Source of the DNA: Fen-1298 sp963833465 | GTDB lineage: Bacteria > Bacteroidota > Ignavibacteria > UBA10030 | DNA: 64,000 bases | Assembly: GCA_963833465.1 (NCBI GenBank) | Contig: CAWHXW010000002.1 | Location: 248,001-312,000 of the forward strand | Reading direction: 5' to 3' | In this document: piece by piece, positions 45,731-55,005 of the stretch | Position numbering within the stretch: position 1 is the stretch's first letter | Layout of the letters: each line of letters starts with the position of its first letter | Notes under the pieces: generated by a model | Seen by the model: the letters and a program-made list of their open reading frames with translations, nothing else | Told to the model about the DNA's origin: nothing | Database searches by the model: none | Program-made: the position numbers and the translations under genes

Positions 45731-46450
45731 TTATTTCTTTGCTGTATCTGGAGATTGAGCAGGAACTTTAGCGGCAGTTGTTATATTCTTTTTAGCCCGC
45801 ACCACCGCATAGCGCAGCGGTTTAATGGCTTCAAACTCTCCCAAAATTTCCGGCTTGTTATAGAATTGCGCAGAAGCCGCGCCGTAAATAAAGTCTGCCG
45901 CTTCTTCCACAGCATCCATTGCCTGCCATGCCTGTGCCGTGGCTTCCGGTACGTCTTTATGCTTCGCCGATTCCTGTGTTGAATCCACAGTACCGAGCGA
46001 TGCCGCAGCAGCAACCAACGCATCTTTATCTGTTGCCAACAGATTGCCTTTTGTGGTCAGTACCGCTGCATATTTATCCCATGTTGTTGCAATGCCTTTT
46101 GCCCACTTTATCAGTAAGGCGGTGGAATGATTATTTTTTTCACCGACAAAGAATTCTTTAAGCTGCGGACTTCCTTTCGGGAATGCACGTTTGGCTCCTC
46201 CTTGAATACGGCGGATTTCTGCCAGCGCTATGTCCCGCGCTTCAACTTCTTGTTCCGTTAATTGTTCTTTATCGGATGTTTCGCCGCCGGAAGCAGCGAT
46301 TTTATCTTCCATCGTTGCCACAAGCCCGTTATAATTCGTAAGGAATTGCGAAGTAACGCCGCGCGGTTCTAATGTCGGAAGATTTGTTTGTGCAAGAATC
46401 GTAAGCGCTCCGCTTTCTTGCTTCAATCCTTGACTGGTTGGATGTGCCAT
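45731..46450 (-). CDS. Alanine-rich helical protein of unknown function
   Basis: I do not recognise this 239-residue protein. It has no signal peptide or membrane span. It is predicted by eye to be almost all helical, with stretches such as KDALVAAAASLGTVD and AWQAMDAVEEAADFIYGAA, and a middle part with QGGAKRAFPKGSPQLKEFF. Base composition and codon choice (many GCC, GCG and CCG) are clearly more GC-rich than those of its neighbours. That fits either high expression or a different origin. It ends at a strong hairpin and abuts the minisatellite/palindrome island. The opening MAHPTSQGLKQESGAL and uniform helices could suit a structural or packing protein, but this is a guess. Confidence 0.7.
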   Translation of the reverse strand: MAHPTSQGLKQESGALTILAQTNLPTLEPRGVTSQFLTNYNGLVATMEDKIAASGGETSDKEQLTEQEVEARDIALAEIRRIQGGAKRAFPKGSPQLKEFFVGEKNNHSTALLIKWAKGIATTWDKYAAVLTTKGNLLATDKDALVAAAASLGTVDSTQESAKHKDVPEATAQAWQAMDAVEEAADFIYGAASAQFYNKPEILGEFEAIKPLRYAVVRAKKNITTAAKVPAQSPDTAKK

Positions 46451-46520
46451 AGTTAAAAGCTCCTCTATAAGTTATTTGTACGTTGTGATTTGGTTAGCGA
46501 GGCAGGAGAAACATTTACCC

Positions 46521-47261
46521 TTATGATTTCTCCCGCCTCATTTTATTTCTTGTTGATATGATTCCGTCGGTGTTATCGTAATCCCAATCAATGCGAACTC
46601 TTGTTGCTGGTAGTCCTTTAATTACAGTCGAAAATGAAGGGTCATTTGAAGATTGCTGATACCGAACTTGACCGTATATGTAAATGTATATTTCATATGT
46701 GTTTCCAACTTTTTCAACTTTGAGTAATGACTTGGTATTGGTACTTGCTCTTGGTTTGAAAACAGCAACCGCTTTAGGTTTGTTATCATCAATTATTTGT
46801 GGAGGTCTGTTGAATAACTCGTTGGGCTTATCTCCTTGCTCAATAATTTCACCGTTTTTGACTTGAAAATATAAAGGGATGGTTTGATAAGAAGCGACTT
46901 TATCTTTTTTCGGGTCATCTGCTTTGAAACCCAAACAAAGTTCCACGAGATGAAAACCATCTTCAATTGTATCTAGGGGTAAATTCATTTCTATGGTATT
47001 TGAACGAGTAAGTTTGCCAAGCATTCTGTCATACGTTTCATTTGATTTTTTAAGCTTTGAATTCGCATGAAATTCAAATGACACGTCGCCATCTGCAACA
47101 CTTTCAACTATGAGATGTATATTTCCTTTTTTGTCCTTTTCTGATGTTGAAATGTTGACCTCTTTTAATTTAAAAGGTGACTTGATATCTTCTTGTGCAT
47201 AGATATTGTCAAATTTCAAGATGGATGCAATTATGATTGAAATGAATATGATTTTTTTCAT
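46521..47261 (-). CDS. Secreted protein of unknown function
   Basis: The 246-residue product has a signal peptide (MKKIIFISIIIASIL, cut near IYAQ). The mature part is beta-rich, with long strands (NIHLIVESVADGDVSFEF, DGFHLVELCLGF, TYEIYIYIYGQVRYQ) and no cysteine pairs or catalytic motif that I recognise. The second half contains a proline-rich stretch (NELFNRPPQIIDDNKPK). A 30-bp gap separates it from the lipoprotein gene, so the two probably form an envelope-located pair. Confidence 0.65.
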   Translation of the reverse strand: MKKIIFISIIIASILKFDNIYAQEDIKSPFKLKEVNISTSEKDKKGNIHLIVESVADGDVSFEFHANSKLKKSNETYDRMLGKLTRSNTIEMNLPLDTIEDGFHLVELCLGFKADDPKKDKVASYQTIPLYFQVKNGEIIEQGDKPNELFNRPPQIIDDNKPKAVAVFKPRASTNTKSLLKVEKVGNTYEIYIYIYGQVRYQQSSNDPSFSTVIKGLPATRVRIDWDYDNTDGIISTRNKMRREKS

Positions 47262-47291
47262 GTGCTTTCCCTTTGATTTATATATTCCTGA

Positions 47292-47813
47292 TTATGGCTT
47301 TGGCAATGTAAAATATTGAAGTGGGCCACCAGGTTCAATCCAATTGATTTTTCTTAATTCCGGCGAGTCAATAGGATACATTTTAACACTGTCAGCGATA
47401 AAAATAGAGTCATACGCAGCATTTACTGCAATGGAATAGTCTCCTGGTTTGAAGAGCAGTCTGAATTTCCATTCTTGTGTAAAAGGGGTTTCAGCTTGAA
47501 AATTAGTTCTGACCCGAATTTCTGTGTAAACTTTCAGAGTATCTCTATATGGGAATTCCAAAACTGTAAAATATTGCGATGTTGCACCAAGACTTATCGC
47601 CATCCATCCCGTTCCAGTAAATTTCGGATAACAAGTAACCTTTAGTGAAATCGTCGTGTCTTCTATCGCTACAGGTGGATCAGCAATAATATCGTATTGG
47701 CGTCGCTCAAATGGGTACTCTCCTGCATACGTATCCTGATTATTGGTCGAGGAGTTTTTGCAAGAAGTGAATAAACAAATTATAAAGCATGCAAAATAGA
47801 ATATGATTTTCAT
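47292..47813 (-). CDS. Putative lipoprotein of unknown function
   Basis: The 173-residue product starts MKIIFYFACFIICLFTSCKN, with a lipobox LFTSC, so it should be a lipid-anchored envelope protein. The ATG at 47813 has a strong AGGAGG eight bases ahead; a longer open frame to 47972 is rejected for that reason. The mature part is a small beta-sandwich-like domain (SLKVTCYPKFTGTGWMAIS, WKFRLLFKPGDYSIAVNA). I recognise no family. It is followed after 30 bp by the secreted unknown. Confidence 0.7.
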   Translation of the reverse strand: MKIIFYFACFIICLFTSCKNSSTNNQDTYAGEYPFERRQYDIIADPPVAIEDTTISLKVTCYPKFTGTGWMAISLGATSQYFTVLEFPYRDTLKVYTEIRVRTNFQAETPFTQEWKFRLLFKPGDYSIAVNAAYDSIFIADSVKMYPIDSPELRKINWIEPGGPLQYFTLPKP

Positions 47814-48240
47814 GTTTTTCCTCCTGTTCGTGAGTTTATGATAAACTTTGCTGTGAAATTCCTTTTTCTGTTTTAATGTTGTAGTACAAGAAACTGCAAT
47901 ACTTCCAACTCTTTTTCTGTTATATTTTAACAAATGGTATGTCAAATTTTTCACTACTGCTGGGACTGCCATAGTTATTCCAGAATATCTCTTCTATGCA
48001 TCGGTACACACCACTGCCTTGGTTGAAGAAAAACTTTTTTATAGTATCTTCTGTCAGAAAACGCATACACTTCTCTCCACAGAATAGAATAGGATATATT
48101 AAGAAAAGACCTGCCTACAGTACCGCCCAACCAGTTTGTAGCTGGAGGAAATGTAGAAAATGTATTAGTGAATGTCAAAGAAAATTTGGATAATGTCTTA
48201 ATTTAACATAGCTGGTTAGTGAAACAAAAGACTGCAACTT
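47814..48240. other. 427-bp intergenic region, no gene supported
   Basis: Only short frames without start signals are seen here. One minus-strand frame (47975-48178) looks partly protein-like, but it has no ribosome binding site or recognisable family. The AGGAGG of the lipoprotein gene lies at the left end. No repeat or terminator was recognised. Confidence 0.4.
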
Positions 48241-50631
48241 TTATCTCCACACTCTTTGTACCCATTGTTTGCCATCGCTTTCAAAGACGATCGCCCCTAA
48301 TTTATCGGTTCGTTTAATTTCAATTGAATGAGACTTTAATCGCCAAAGAGTGAATGGCGATGGATGATGAAATTTATTGTGATTTCCAACGGAGATAATG
48401 GCTATCCGGGGATGAACAACCTTTAGAAATTCCTCGCTTGAACTGGTGCTGCTTCCATGATGACCGGCTTTTAATATATCGCTTGAAAGAAATGCACAAT
48501 AACGCGGCATCATTCTTTGTTCTGTCGCACCTTCTGCATCGCCGACAAACATAATCGATGTATTGCCATAAACGATTTTCATTACCACTGAAGAATTATT
48601 CAGGTTCTTCTCGGCAGTATGATTCGAATCAGGATGCAAAACGTAGACGCGTGCATTTGGATCTATTTGAATCTGATTTCCAGTTCGTGCTATTTTTCCT
48701 TCGGTATGTCTCGCCTCAGCAATTTTAAGTACATTTTTTACCTCAATATTGTTTATAGAAAGAGACGCCATTATAATCGTATCAACTCGAAGTAATTTAA
48801 GGACCGATCCTGCGCCTCCAATATGGTCACTGTGCGGATGTGTAATTAAAATATAATCGAGCTTTGAGATTTCTTTTCGTTTTAAGAATGGAACAACAGT
48901 CCGCATACCTGCATCAAATTGCCGGGACAATGGGCCTGTATCAATCAACATTCTTTTATTATTTGGGAATTCAACTAAAATTGCATCACCCTGTCCGATA
49001 TCAATTGCCGTTACAATAAATTTTGGATGTGCCAGAAACCAAATATTTAAATAGATTGCATAATTGCTCAACATTAAAACAATAATGAGAATCCATGCGC
49101 GAACACGCGGCAAATTTAAATTGAAGATGCCGATCACAAAAATATAATATCCGATAACGAATACAGCGCTGAAGTGCCAAGCTTCCAAATATGCAAATGG
49201 AACACTCGCTGCTTGTTTGACAAATTCAAGCAGAAACCAAATTAAGAAATCATTTGCCGCTGCATATAATTTTGCAATCCACGGACTGATAGGATAAAAC
49301 AAGATTTCCACCGCTCCGATAAATGTATTGAGTCCGCTTATTGGCACAGCAGGGATATTCGCCGCAAAAGAAATAATGGATACAATGCCAAAATAGTAGG
49401 CCGTAAAAGGTACAGTTCCCAATTGAGCTGCAAGAGAAACAGCTGATAATTTTAATACGGCATCAACACCTTTGATTTCTTCAAATCGTTTTGGAATTTT
49501 CTTGATAAGCGATTCAAGACGAGGATAGAAATAAACAATAGAGATGACTGCCGAAAATGATAACTGAAAACCGACATCGAATAAATTGTTTGTATTCCAG
49601 AAAAGAAGTATAAGTGCGGCAATACTAATTGAATTATAAACGTCCGCCTTTCTTTCAATCAGCGTTCCGCATAGAAGAACAATTGCCATAACTGTTGCAC
49701 GGACAACTGATGCGCTTGATCCTGTAATCAGCATATATGCTATAAGTCCCAGAATTGCCACGGCGCCGGTTGCTTTCCGAGACAGCCGAAAAAAACGAAG
49801 CACTGATAAAAAAATAAATGCGACAAACGCAACTTTCAAACCGGATACTACCAAAATATGAATTGTGCCCGTGTCTATGAACGATTGCTTTACATCGGAT
49901 GAAATATCTGCACGGTACCCGAACATGATCCCTTTTAAGAAACTTGCATGGCGAGGAGAATGAAGGCGATCAATTATACGATACAAAGCTTGCTGCGCTG
50001 AATAAGTCCAAGTCTGAAATAAATTTGCATTCACTTCTCCACCTACTCGAACATTAGCCAACCCTTTGACTGTTACTACACCTTGGATATCGTTCAACGC
50101 AAGATATTTTCCATAATCAAACTCACCGGGATTTCGCTGAAACGGAAACGGCTCAATTGTTCCATGTATTTCTATTTTCTTCCCAAATTTAATTTTTCCT
50201 TCGTAATGATCTTTTTTATCAAATTTAATTATGGCCATCACTCCGCGTGAATTCTGATCAATTTTTTCTTCACGAATAATGCTATCCGTGCAAACAACAA
50301 AACTGATCCTGCCAGCTTTTAGTTCTGGCTCAGAATCAATTATGCCGAAAAGAATCACAGGTTCATTGTCGGTACGCGGTTCAATCTCTCGTAAAGCAAA
50401 ATTCGATTGTTGAAGTGTTTGAAGAAAAATGCCAAGCAGCACGACAGCACATTGGAGAAATATTTCAGCAAGTAATCTGAACTTTTCTTTCCAGAATAAT
50501 ATAGCAGAGATAAAAACAAGAACAGCTGTAATTACAAGTAGATATACAGGAGAAAGTGAAATCCATACCGCAAGAATAATTCCCGTGATGAATAATAGAA
50601 CTAACCGTAATGCGGGACGATTCTGAAACAT
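48241..50631 (-). CDS. comEC: DNA internalisation competence protein ComEC/Rec2
   Basis: The 796-residue inner-membrane protein forms the DNA uptake channel in natural transformation. It has the full three-part layout. The N-terminal domain (about 1-230) has membrane spans and an OB-like ComEC_N region. The Competence channel domain (about 230-520) has GIMFGYRADISSDVKQSFIDTGTIHILVVSGLKVAF and GSSASVVRATVMA. The C-terminal metallo-beta-lactamase-like domain (about 530-790) has AIDIGQGDAILVEFP, ITHPHSDHIGGAGS and LKAGHHGSSTSSS. The length and metal motif indicate an intact protein. No other competence gene is in the window. Confidence 0.93.
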   Translation of the reverse strand: MFQNRPALRLVLLFITGIILAVWISLSPVYLLVITAVLVFISAILFWKEKFRLLAEIFLQCAVVLLGIFLQTLQQSNFALREIEPRTDNEPVILFGIIDSEPELKAGRISFVVCTDSIIREEKIDQNSRGVMAIIKFDKKDHYEGKIKFGKKIEIHGTIEPFPFQRNPGEFDYGKYLALNDIQGVVTVKGLANVRVGGEVNANLFQTWTYSAQQALYRIIDRLHSPRHASFLKGIMFGYRADISSDVKQSFIDTGTIHILVVSGLKVAFVAFIFLSVLRFFRLSRKATGAVAILGLIAYMLITGSSASVVRATVMAIVLLCGTLIERKADVYNSISIAALILLFWNTNNLFDVGFQLSFSAVISIVYFYPRLESLIKKIPKRFEEIKGVDAVLKLSAVSLAAQLGTVPFTAYYFGIVSIISFAANIPAVPISGLNTFIGAVEILFYPISPWIAKLYAAANDFLIWFLLEFVKQAASVPFAYLEAWHFSAVFVIGYYIFVIGIFNLNLPRVRAWILIIVLMLSNYAIYLNIWFLAHPKFIVTAIDIGQGDAILVEFPNNKRMLIDTGPLSRQFDAGMRTVVPFLKRKEISKLDYILITHPHSDHIGGAGSVLKLLRVDTIIMASLSINNIEVKNVLKIAEARHTEGKIARTGNQIQIDPNARVYVLHPDSNHTAEKNLNNSSVVMKIVYGNTSIMFVGDAEGATEQRMMPRYCAFLSSDILKAGHHGSSTSSSEEFLKVVHPRIAIISVGNHNKFHHPSPFTLWRLKSHSIEIKRTDKLGAIVFESDGKQWVQRVWR

Positions 50632-50639
50632 AGAAAATT

Positions 50640-51578
50640 TTAAAAATCATGAAATAATTTGATGATCGCAGGTGTAACGTGCGTGAGATTTTTTATTCGC
50701 TTTGCTAATTGATGGCTGTGTTTGCCCGCAAGAATACACGGAACTCTATTGCGAGTGTGCGACTTGGTAGAAAGGTCTTCGATATTGCCATGGTCACTGA
50801 CAATCATTAACAATGTATTGCCGGGATCGAATGATTCTAAAAAGCCGGATAAGAACTCATCGAAACGTTCCAGCACCTCCACTGCAAATGTCATCTTTTG
50901 ACTATGACCGGCATGATCGGTCAGCCAGTACTCGAAAAGCGTGAAATCATGGTTGGATGCAACTGACGCGAAATGCTTTCCAGCTTCTTCCGGTGTAATC
51001 GGTTTGATTTCCGGATGTCCAAGTTCAGGCCATTGAGTTCGAATAAAATCTGCTGAGATTCCTTCATCCCGCTGGAGCTCTTGCGCAGTAAGCAGCGGAA
51101 CGCCGGCGAATGAACACGAAAGTGTAGTTACTGTAAGCTTTCGTTTGGCGGATTCCGTATAATCAAAAAACCGCTGCGGAAAAGCGTTAGCGAACACTGC
51201 CGATTTGCCAATTGCTTTCAATTGAGAAAAAATATTTTTTTCTGCAATAATTTGACGAAGGACGGACGGCGGATACGGACCAAAATGCCTGCCAAATTTC
51301 TTTGCTCCATTTACACCTGTAAAAATTGCAGTCTGTCCTGTTCCGCTTTGCGGCAAACCTGATACGCCAAGCGTTGCATTGACAGCAATTACCTCAGCTT
51401 TTTCTGTTGATTTGTTTTTAAAAGTTGAATATGGCAGTTCTCCTCCGCACAGTTTTGTAAGAGTCTGCATTCGAGCGCGAAAGAATGGATTGACGTCTGC
51501 ATCTTTTTTTCCAATGCCGACACCATCCATAAAGATGAGAACTACACGCAATTTAGTATATTTAGTTTCGCTCCCCAA
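50640..51578 (-). CDS. Alkaline-phosphatase-superfamily metalloenzyme (phosphoglycerate-mutase-like)
   Basis: A 312-residue protein with the fold signatures of the phosphopentomutase, iPGM and alkaline phosphatase superfamily. These are FMDGVGIGKKD at the N-terminus (first metal Asp), SGLPQSGTGQTAIFTGVNG (nucleophile Ser/Thr region), WLTDHAGHSQKM and IVSDHGNIED (second metal cluster). It is much shorter than classical iPGM (about 510), so the transferase insertion domain is small. The substrate is unknown. It starts at TTG (51578) with AAGGG about 11 bp upstream. comEC starts eight bases downstream. Confidence 0.8.
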   Translation of the reverse strand: MGSETKYTKLRVVLIFMDGVGIGKKDADVNPFFRARMQTLTKLCGGELPYSTFKNKSTEKAEVIAVNATLGVSGLPQSGTGQTAIFTGVNGAKKFGRHFGPYPPSVLRQIIAEKNIFSQLKAIGKSAVFANAFPQRFFDYTESAKRKLTVTTLSCSFAGVPLLTAQELQRDEGISADFIRTQWPELGHPEIKPITPEEAGKHFASVASNHDFTLFEYWLTDHAGHSQKMTFAVEVLERFDEFLSGFLESFDPGNTLLMIVSDHGNIEDLSTKSHTRNRVPCILAGKHSHQLAKRIKNLTHVTPAIIKLFHDF

Positions 51579-51600
51579 AGTCAGATTTCCCTTACAACTT

Positions 51601-52050
51601 TTAATTCTTGCTTTCCAGCATTAAAGTCACAGGACCTTCGTTTATCAATTCAACATCCATCATTGCGCGGAAAACACCTGAGATAACATTTCGTTCACCT
51701 AAATTTTTCTGCAATTGTATGATGAAATGATTGTACAATGCTTCAGCAATCTGCGGAGGTGCAGCATCTGTATAGCTTGGGCGGTTCCCTTTATGAGTAT
51801 CGCCGTAAAGCGTGAATTGCGAAACTACCATCGCATCACCATTTACATCCATAACGGAAAGATTCATCTTCCCCGTATCATCTTCAAAAATGCGAAGTGT
51901 CGAACAGCGATCGGCAAGATATTCCGCATCTGATTCTGTATCACCGTTTTTTATGCCGAGTAGGATTAGTATTCCCGTTTTAATGGAACTATACAGCTTA
52001 CCATCAATAGCTACAGAACATCGCTTTACTCGCTGAACCAATGCACGCAT
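51601..52050 (-). CDS. dtd: D-aminoacyl-tRNA deacylase
   Basis: A 149-residue DTD that removes D-amino acids (and glycine) from mischarged tRNA. The N-terminus MRALVQRVKRCSVAIDG, the active-site strand VVSQFTLYGDTHKGNRPS and the C-terminal NEGPVTLMLES are all typical. Length is standard. Confidence 0.94.
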   Translation of the reverse strand: MRALVQRVKRCSVAIDGKLYSSIKTGILILLGIKNGDTESDAEYLADRCSTLRIFEDDTGKMNLSVMDVNGDAMVVSQFTLYGDTHKGNRPSYTDAAPPQIAEALYNHFIIQLQKNLGERNVISGVFRAMMDVELINEGPVTLMLESKN

Positions 52051-52166
52051 GGCTGGTAATTAATTATTTGCGATTAGAAATTTATTGTAAAGAAAAACTA
52101 TATTTTAATCAGGAGCGACTTCTGAAAAAAGTAAATGTTAATTCATACAAGACACAAAGTAATAAG

Positions 52167-53084
52167 TCAATTTAGATTTATCAAATTAGACGGCAAACCA
52201 GTCCAAATTCCGGAAACAACGCGTGGTATTCCCTGTAAATCATCTGTTATTTGAATCTGCGTCATTCCGGAATTTTTCAATTCACGCGCAATTTTCCCTG
52301 CTTGGTTTAACCCGACTTCCAACATTATGCTGCCGCCGGGTTTAAGAATGTCGGGAATAATTCCAATGAGACGATGATAGAATTTTAGCCCGTCCTTGCC
52401 GTCGGTCAATGCCACCGACGGCTCAAAATCACGCACTTCTGTTTGCAATTGTTCCCACTCGTCTTTCGGAATATAAGGAGGATTACTCACGAGAAGATCG
52501 AACCGTTTTCGGAATATTTCTTTCGTTTGATCAAATATATCAATTAATGAAAATTGTATTTGCGAATTAACGGAATGCATTCGCGCGTTTTCCTCTGCTA
52601 CAATCAACGCTTCTTTGCTGATGTCGATAGCTGTAACGTGCGCCTGTTTTATGTATTTTGCAATTGATATTGCAATATTTCCGCTTCCTGTCCCGACTTC
52701 GAAAACTTGAATCGTCGTATTGCTCGGATAACGCTGACACAACAACATCGTTTGTTCGATGAGGGTTTCCGTTTCAGGGCGTGGAATAAGTACCCTTGAA
52801 TCGACAGCAAATTGAAGCCCCATAAAATTAGTCGAACCAATAATATACTGCACCGGCTCTCCCTTTAGTCGTCGTTCGTATAAAGATCGGAATTGTTTAA
52901 GTTCTGTAGATGATATCGGTTTATCAAAATTGAGATATAATTGAATGCGCTGGAGATCTAATGCATACGCAAGAAGAAGTTCAACGTTAAGACGGGCATC
53001 CTCAAATCCTTTTCGCTGAAGATGTTCCACTGCAGACTTCATTAATTCACGAATTGTCCATACTCGTGTTTTATCTTCCAGCAT
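52167..53084 (-). CDS. prmC: Peptide chain release factor N5-glutamine methyltransferase
   Basis: The 305-residue SAM-dependent enzyme methylates the GGQ glutamine of release factors. The N-terminal helical domain (about 1-95) contacts the factor. The Rossmann part has FEVGTGSGNIAISIAKY (SAM loop) and the catalytic VSNPPYIPKDEW. The unknown lysine-tailed gene ends six bases upstream. Confidence 0.93.
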   Translation of the reverse strand: MLEDKTRVWTIRELMKSAVEHLQRKGFEDARLNVELLLAYALDLQRIQLYLNFDKPISSTELKQFRSLYERRLKGEPVQYIIGSTNFMGLQFAVDSRVLIPRPETETLIEQTMLLCQRYPSNTTIQVFEVGTGSGNIAISIAKYIKQAHVTAIDISKEALIVAEENARMHSVNSQIQFSLIDIFDQTKEIFRKRFDLLVSNPPYIPKDEWEQLQTEVRDFEPSVALTDGKDGLKFYHRLIGIIPDILKPGGSIMLEVGLNQAGKIARELKNSGMTQIQITDDLQGIPRVVSGIWTGLPSNLINLN

Positions 53085-53090
53085 GCTGAT

Positions 53091-53633
53091 TTATTTTTTG
53101 CCTCTTTTATTTTTTTTTAATTTTTTATTTACGATTAGTTTCGTTTGTTTTGTTGATTTAGATTTCTGAAAAGAACTCTTTTTCTTATGTGTTTTCTTTA
53201 CAGATTTCTTTGATACGGCATTTGTCTTCTTATTCACAGAAATATTTTTTGATTTCACTACATGGCCCACAAACGCTTTTCGCCGAATACTTCCTACTTC
53301 CTCTTCCTCTTCATTGATGACAGTTTCGATAACGCGTCTGTTTCGCAGCTTAACACGATCTTCCGAAAAGAAACCGAGATTTTCCATGTCTGAATCTTCT
53401 ATTTCGGCATCCGATAAAATTTCTTCATCTTCCTGAATTTTTACCTGCGCAGGAATAATTTGGAAACGATTATCACCGTCAAGCATTGCACTAAAATCCG
53501 ATAAAGATGCAACTTCGAATCCCTTGATCTTGGAACGTTCAACGATCTCTTCCCACACTTTGCGAACCGGAATTAAAGGTTCTTGTTGAACACTGAGAAT
53601 TAATTCAGCCTCATTTAAACATTTCTCATACAC
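53091..53633 (-). CDS. Unknown protein with acidic middle and lysine-rich tail
   Basis: I do not recognise this 180-residue protein. Residues 1-70 look folded (EAELILSVQQEPLIPVRKVWEEIVERSK, then VASLSDFSAMLDGDNRFQIIP), and may be a small winged-helix-like domain. An acidic patch follows (EDEEILSDAEIEDSDMEN). The last ~55 residues are a strongly basic, repetitive tail of Lys, Ser and Thr ending KKLKKNKRGKK. A folded head with a basic disordered tail suggests nucleic-acid binding, perhaps in transcription or ribosome work. It precedes prmC by six bases. Confidence 0.65.
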   Translation of the reverse strand: MYEKCLNEAELILSVQQEPLIPVRKVWEEIVERSKIKGFEVASLSDFSAMLDGDNRFQIIPAQVKIQEDEEILSDAEIEDSDMENLGFFSEDRVKLRNRRVIETVINEEEEEVGSIRRKAFVGHVVKSKNISVNKKTNAVSKKSVKKTHKKKSSFQKSKSTKQTKLIVNKKLKKNKRGKK

Positions 53634-53687
53634 TGCCGGCTCCTTTATTGGATATAGTAATAAAAATCCCCTATGAAAAATGTAAAG

Positions 53688-54935
53688 TTATTTCGAGGAA
53701 AGCGCAAGCATATCGTTACGCGGATTTGGTGTACGCACTAAAAGAACAATACCAATAATGCCGACAATCAATGTAATTACAAAGAGAAAATTATAACCGT
53801 AAAGAGCGCACAAGAGTCCGGCAAATGGAGTGATGAGGTAAAACGGAGCAAACCAGGCATTCATCAATCCTACATACATTGGACATTTTCCATCAGGTGC
53901 GCATTCAACTGCAAAATTATAGCGCATAGCTGTCTCAGCGCCAACATTAACGCCAAAGAAAAGGAAAACAAAATAGAACCAATTTGCGGATTGCGCTGAC
54001 AACGCAATTGCAATTGCCAGCAACAGACTTATACCGCAGACAACGAGGGCACTTTTAGTCCCTTTTGTATCGGCAAGCCAACCTAATAGTACACCACTAA
54101 TAATCTGCCCCATAATCATCAGGATTGTAAAAATCCCAACCACATATTCAGAAATATCAAAACGCTTCATTGCTGCAATAGTAAAGAATGCAGCTGATGA
54201 AAAACTTATTGTAAGTAAAGCCGATGCGGTTAAAAATTTTCTGTAAATGCGATTGCCTGCAACAATTGTCCGTACATGGGAAAATAAATTCAAAAGATGT
54301 ACTGGAGTCGAAACTGGCGAAGGAGTCGCTTCTACAACTTTTTGCTGTGCCGCTAATGAACTCGTTTGAAATAAAAATGCGAGGCCAATAGCTGAAGCAT
54401 AATTATATGGAAACCGGAGCATCGTTAGCATCGCAGTTAATATGAAAGCATTTACTAATGCAAGCAATGCAGAAAGAGAAACGCGCCAGCCCATTATTTT
54501 TCCTCTTCTTTCTGGCGAAGTAGTCTTTGCTAAAAAATCCATCCAGATTGGAGATATAGAACCTGAAGTAGCTTGGTTGGAAATATATAACAAAAACAGC
54601 AACGTGAGAACAAGTGTCGGTTCAGAAATTCCCCATATCGCAATAACAATTGCGAGCAAAAGAATATGCAAACGTTGTATGAATCCAATTTTAATAACTG
54701 CGGATTTTCTATATCGAGACGTACCAGAATAGTTCGCCGAAATAATTTGCGGCAAAAAATAAGCAAGATATACAATAACAGGCCATGTGCCGATAAGTAC
54801 ATCGCTTCCACCCAGCCGCTTAATCAAAGCAGGCATCATAGTCTGCACTGGAATTAAAGCTGCGGTACTAACGTAGAGAGCTCCTTCGATTATGTGGTAA
54901 CGTTCATTCCTCGATTGCAAGTCGTGCAAATTCAT
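53688..54935 (-). CDS. Major facilitator superfamily transporter
   Basis: A 415-residue membrane protein with about 12 hydrophobic segments in two halves and a charged central loop near residues 200-220. The inter-helix loop after TM2-3 (RYRKSAVIKIGFIQRL) and the start of the second half (GWLADTKGTKSALVVCG, a classical MFS motif A variant) are visible. The substrate is unknown. It is a stand-alone gene between the lysine-tailed unknown and a terminator. Confidence 0.85.
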   Translation of the reverse strand: MNLHDLQSRNERYHIIEGALYVSTAALIPVQTMMPALIKRLGGSDVLIGTWPVIVYLAYFLPQIISANYSGTSRYRKSAVIKIGFIQRLHILLLAIVIAIWGISEPTLVLTLLFLLYISNQATSGSISPIWMDFLAKTTSPERRGKIMGWRVSLSALLALVNAFILTAMLTMLRFPYNYASAIGLAFLFQTSSLAAQQKVVEATPSPVSTPVHLLNLFSHVRTIVAGNRIYRKFLTASALLTISFSSAAFFTIAAMKRFDISEYVVGIFTILMIMGQIISGVLLGWLADTKGTKSALVVCGISLLLAIAIALSAQSANWFYFVFLFFGVNVGAETAMRYNFAVECAPDGKCPMYVGLMNAWFAPFYLITPFAGLLCALYGYNFLFVITLIVGIIGIVLLVRTPNPRNDMLALSSK

Positions 54936-54950
54936 ATTCTCTTTATAATA

Positions 54951-54977
54951 AAAAAGGTCACGCTCGGTGACCTTTTT
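54951..54977 (-). terminator. Rho-independent terminator after the receiver gene
   Basis: On the minus strand AAAAAGGTCAC pairs with GTGACCTTTTT around a five-base loop and runs into TTTTTTATT. It lies about 30 bp past the stop at 55006. The A-rich opposite arm could also serve plus-strand transcripts. Confidence 0.88.
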
Positions 54978-55005
54978 CTATTCAAAATCATTGAGCACTT
55001 TTCTT

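Noticed and set aside
47814..47972. Upstream extension of the lipoprotein frame
   Set aside because: The extension has no signal features, while the ATG at 47813 has a perfect AGGAGG and begins a lipobox signal peptide.
47975..48178. Minus-strand 67-codon frame containing TFPPATNWLGG
   Set aside because: No ribosome signal or recognised family; it could be a worn remnant, but the evidence is too weak to call.
48241..50631. comEC as evidence for a local competence island
   Set aside because: No other competence or pilus gene is in the window, and comEC is widespread as a single chromosomal gene.
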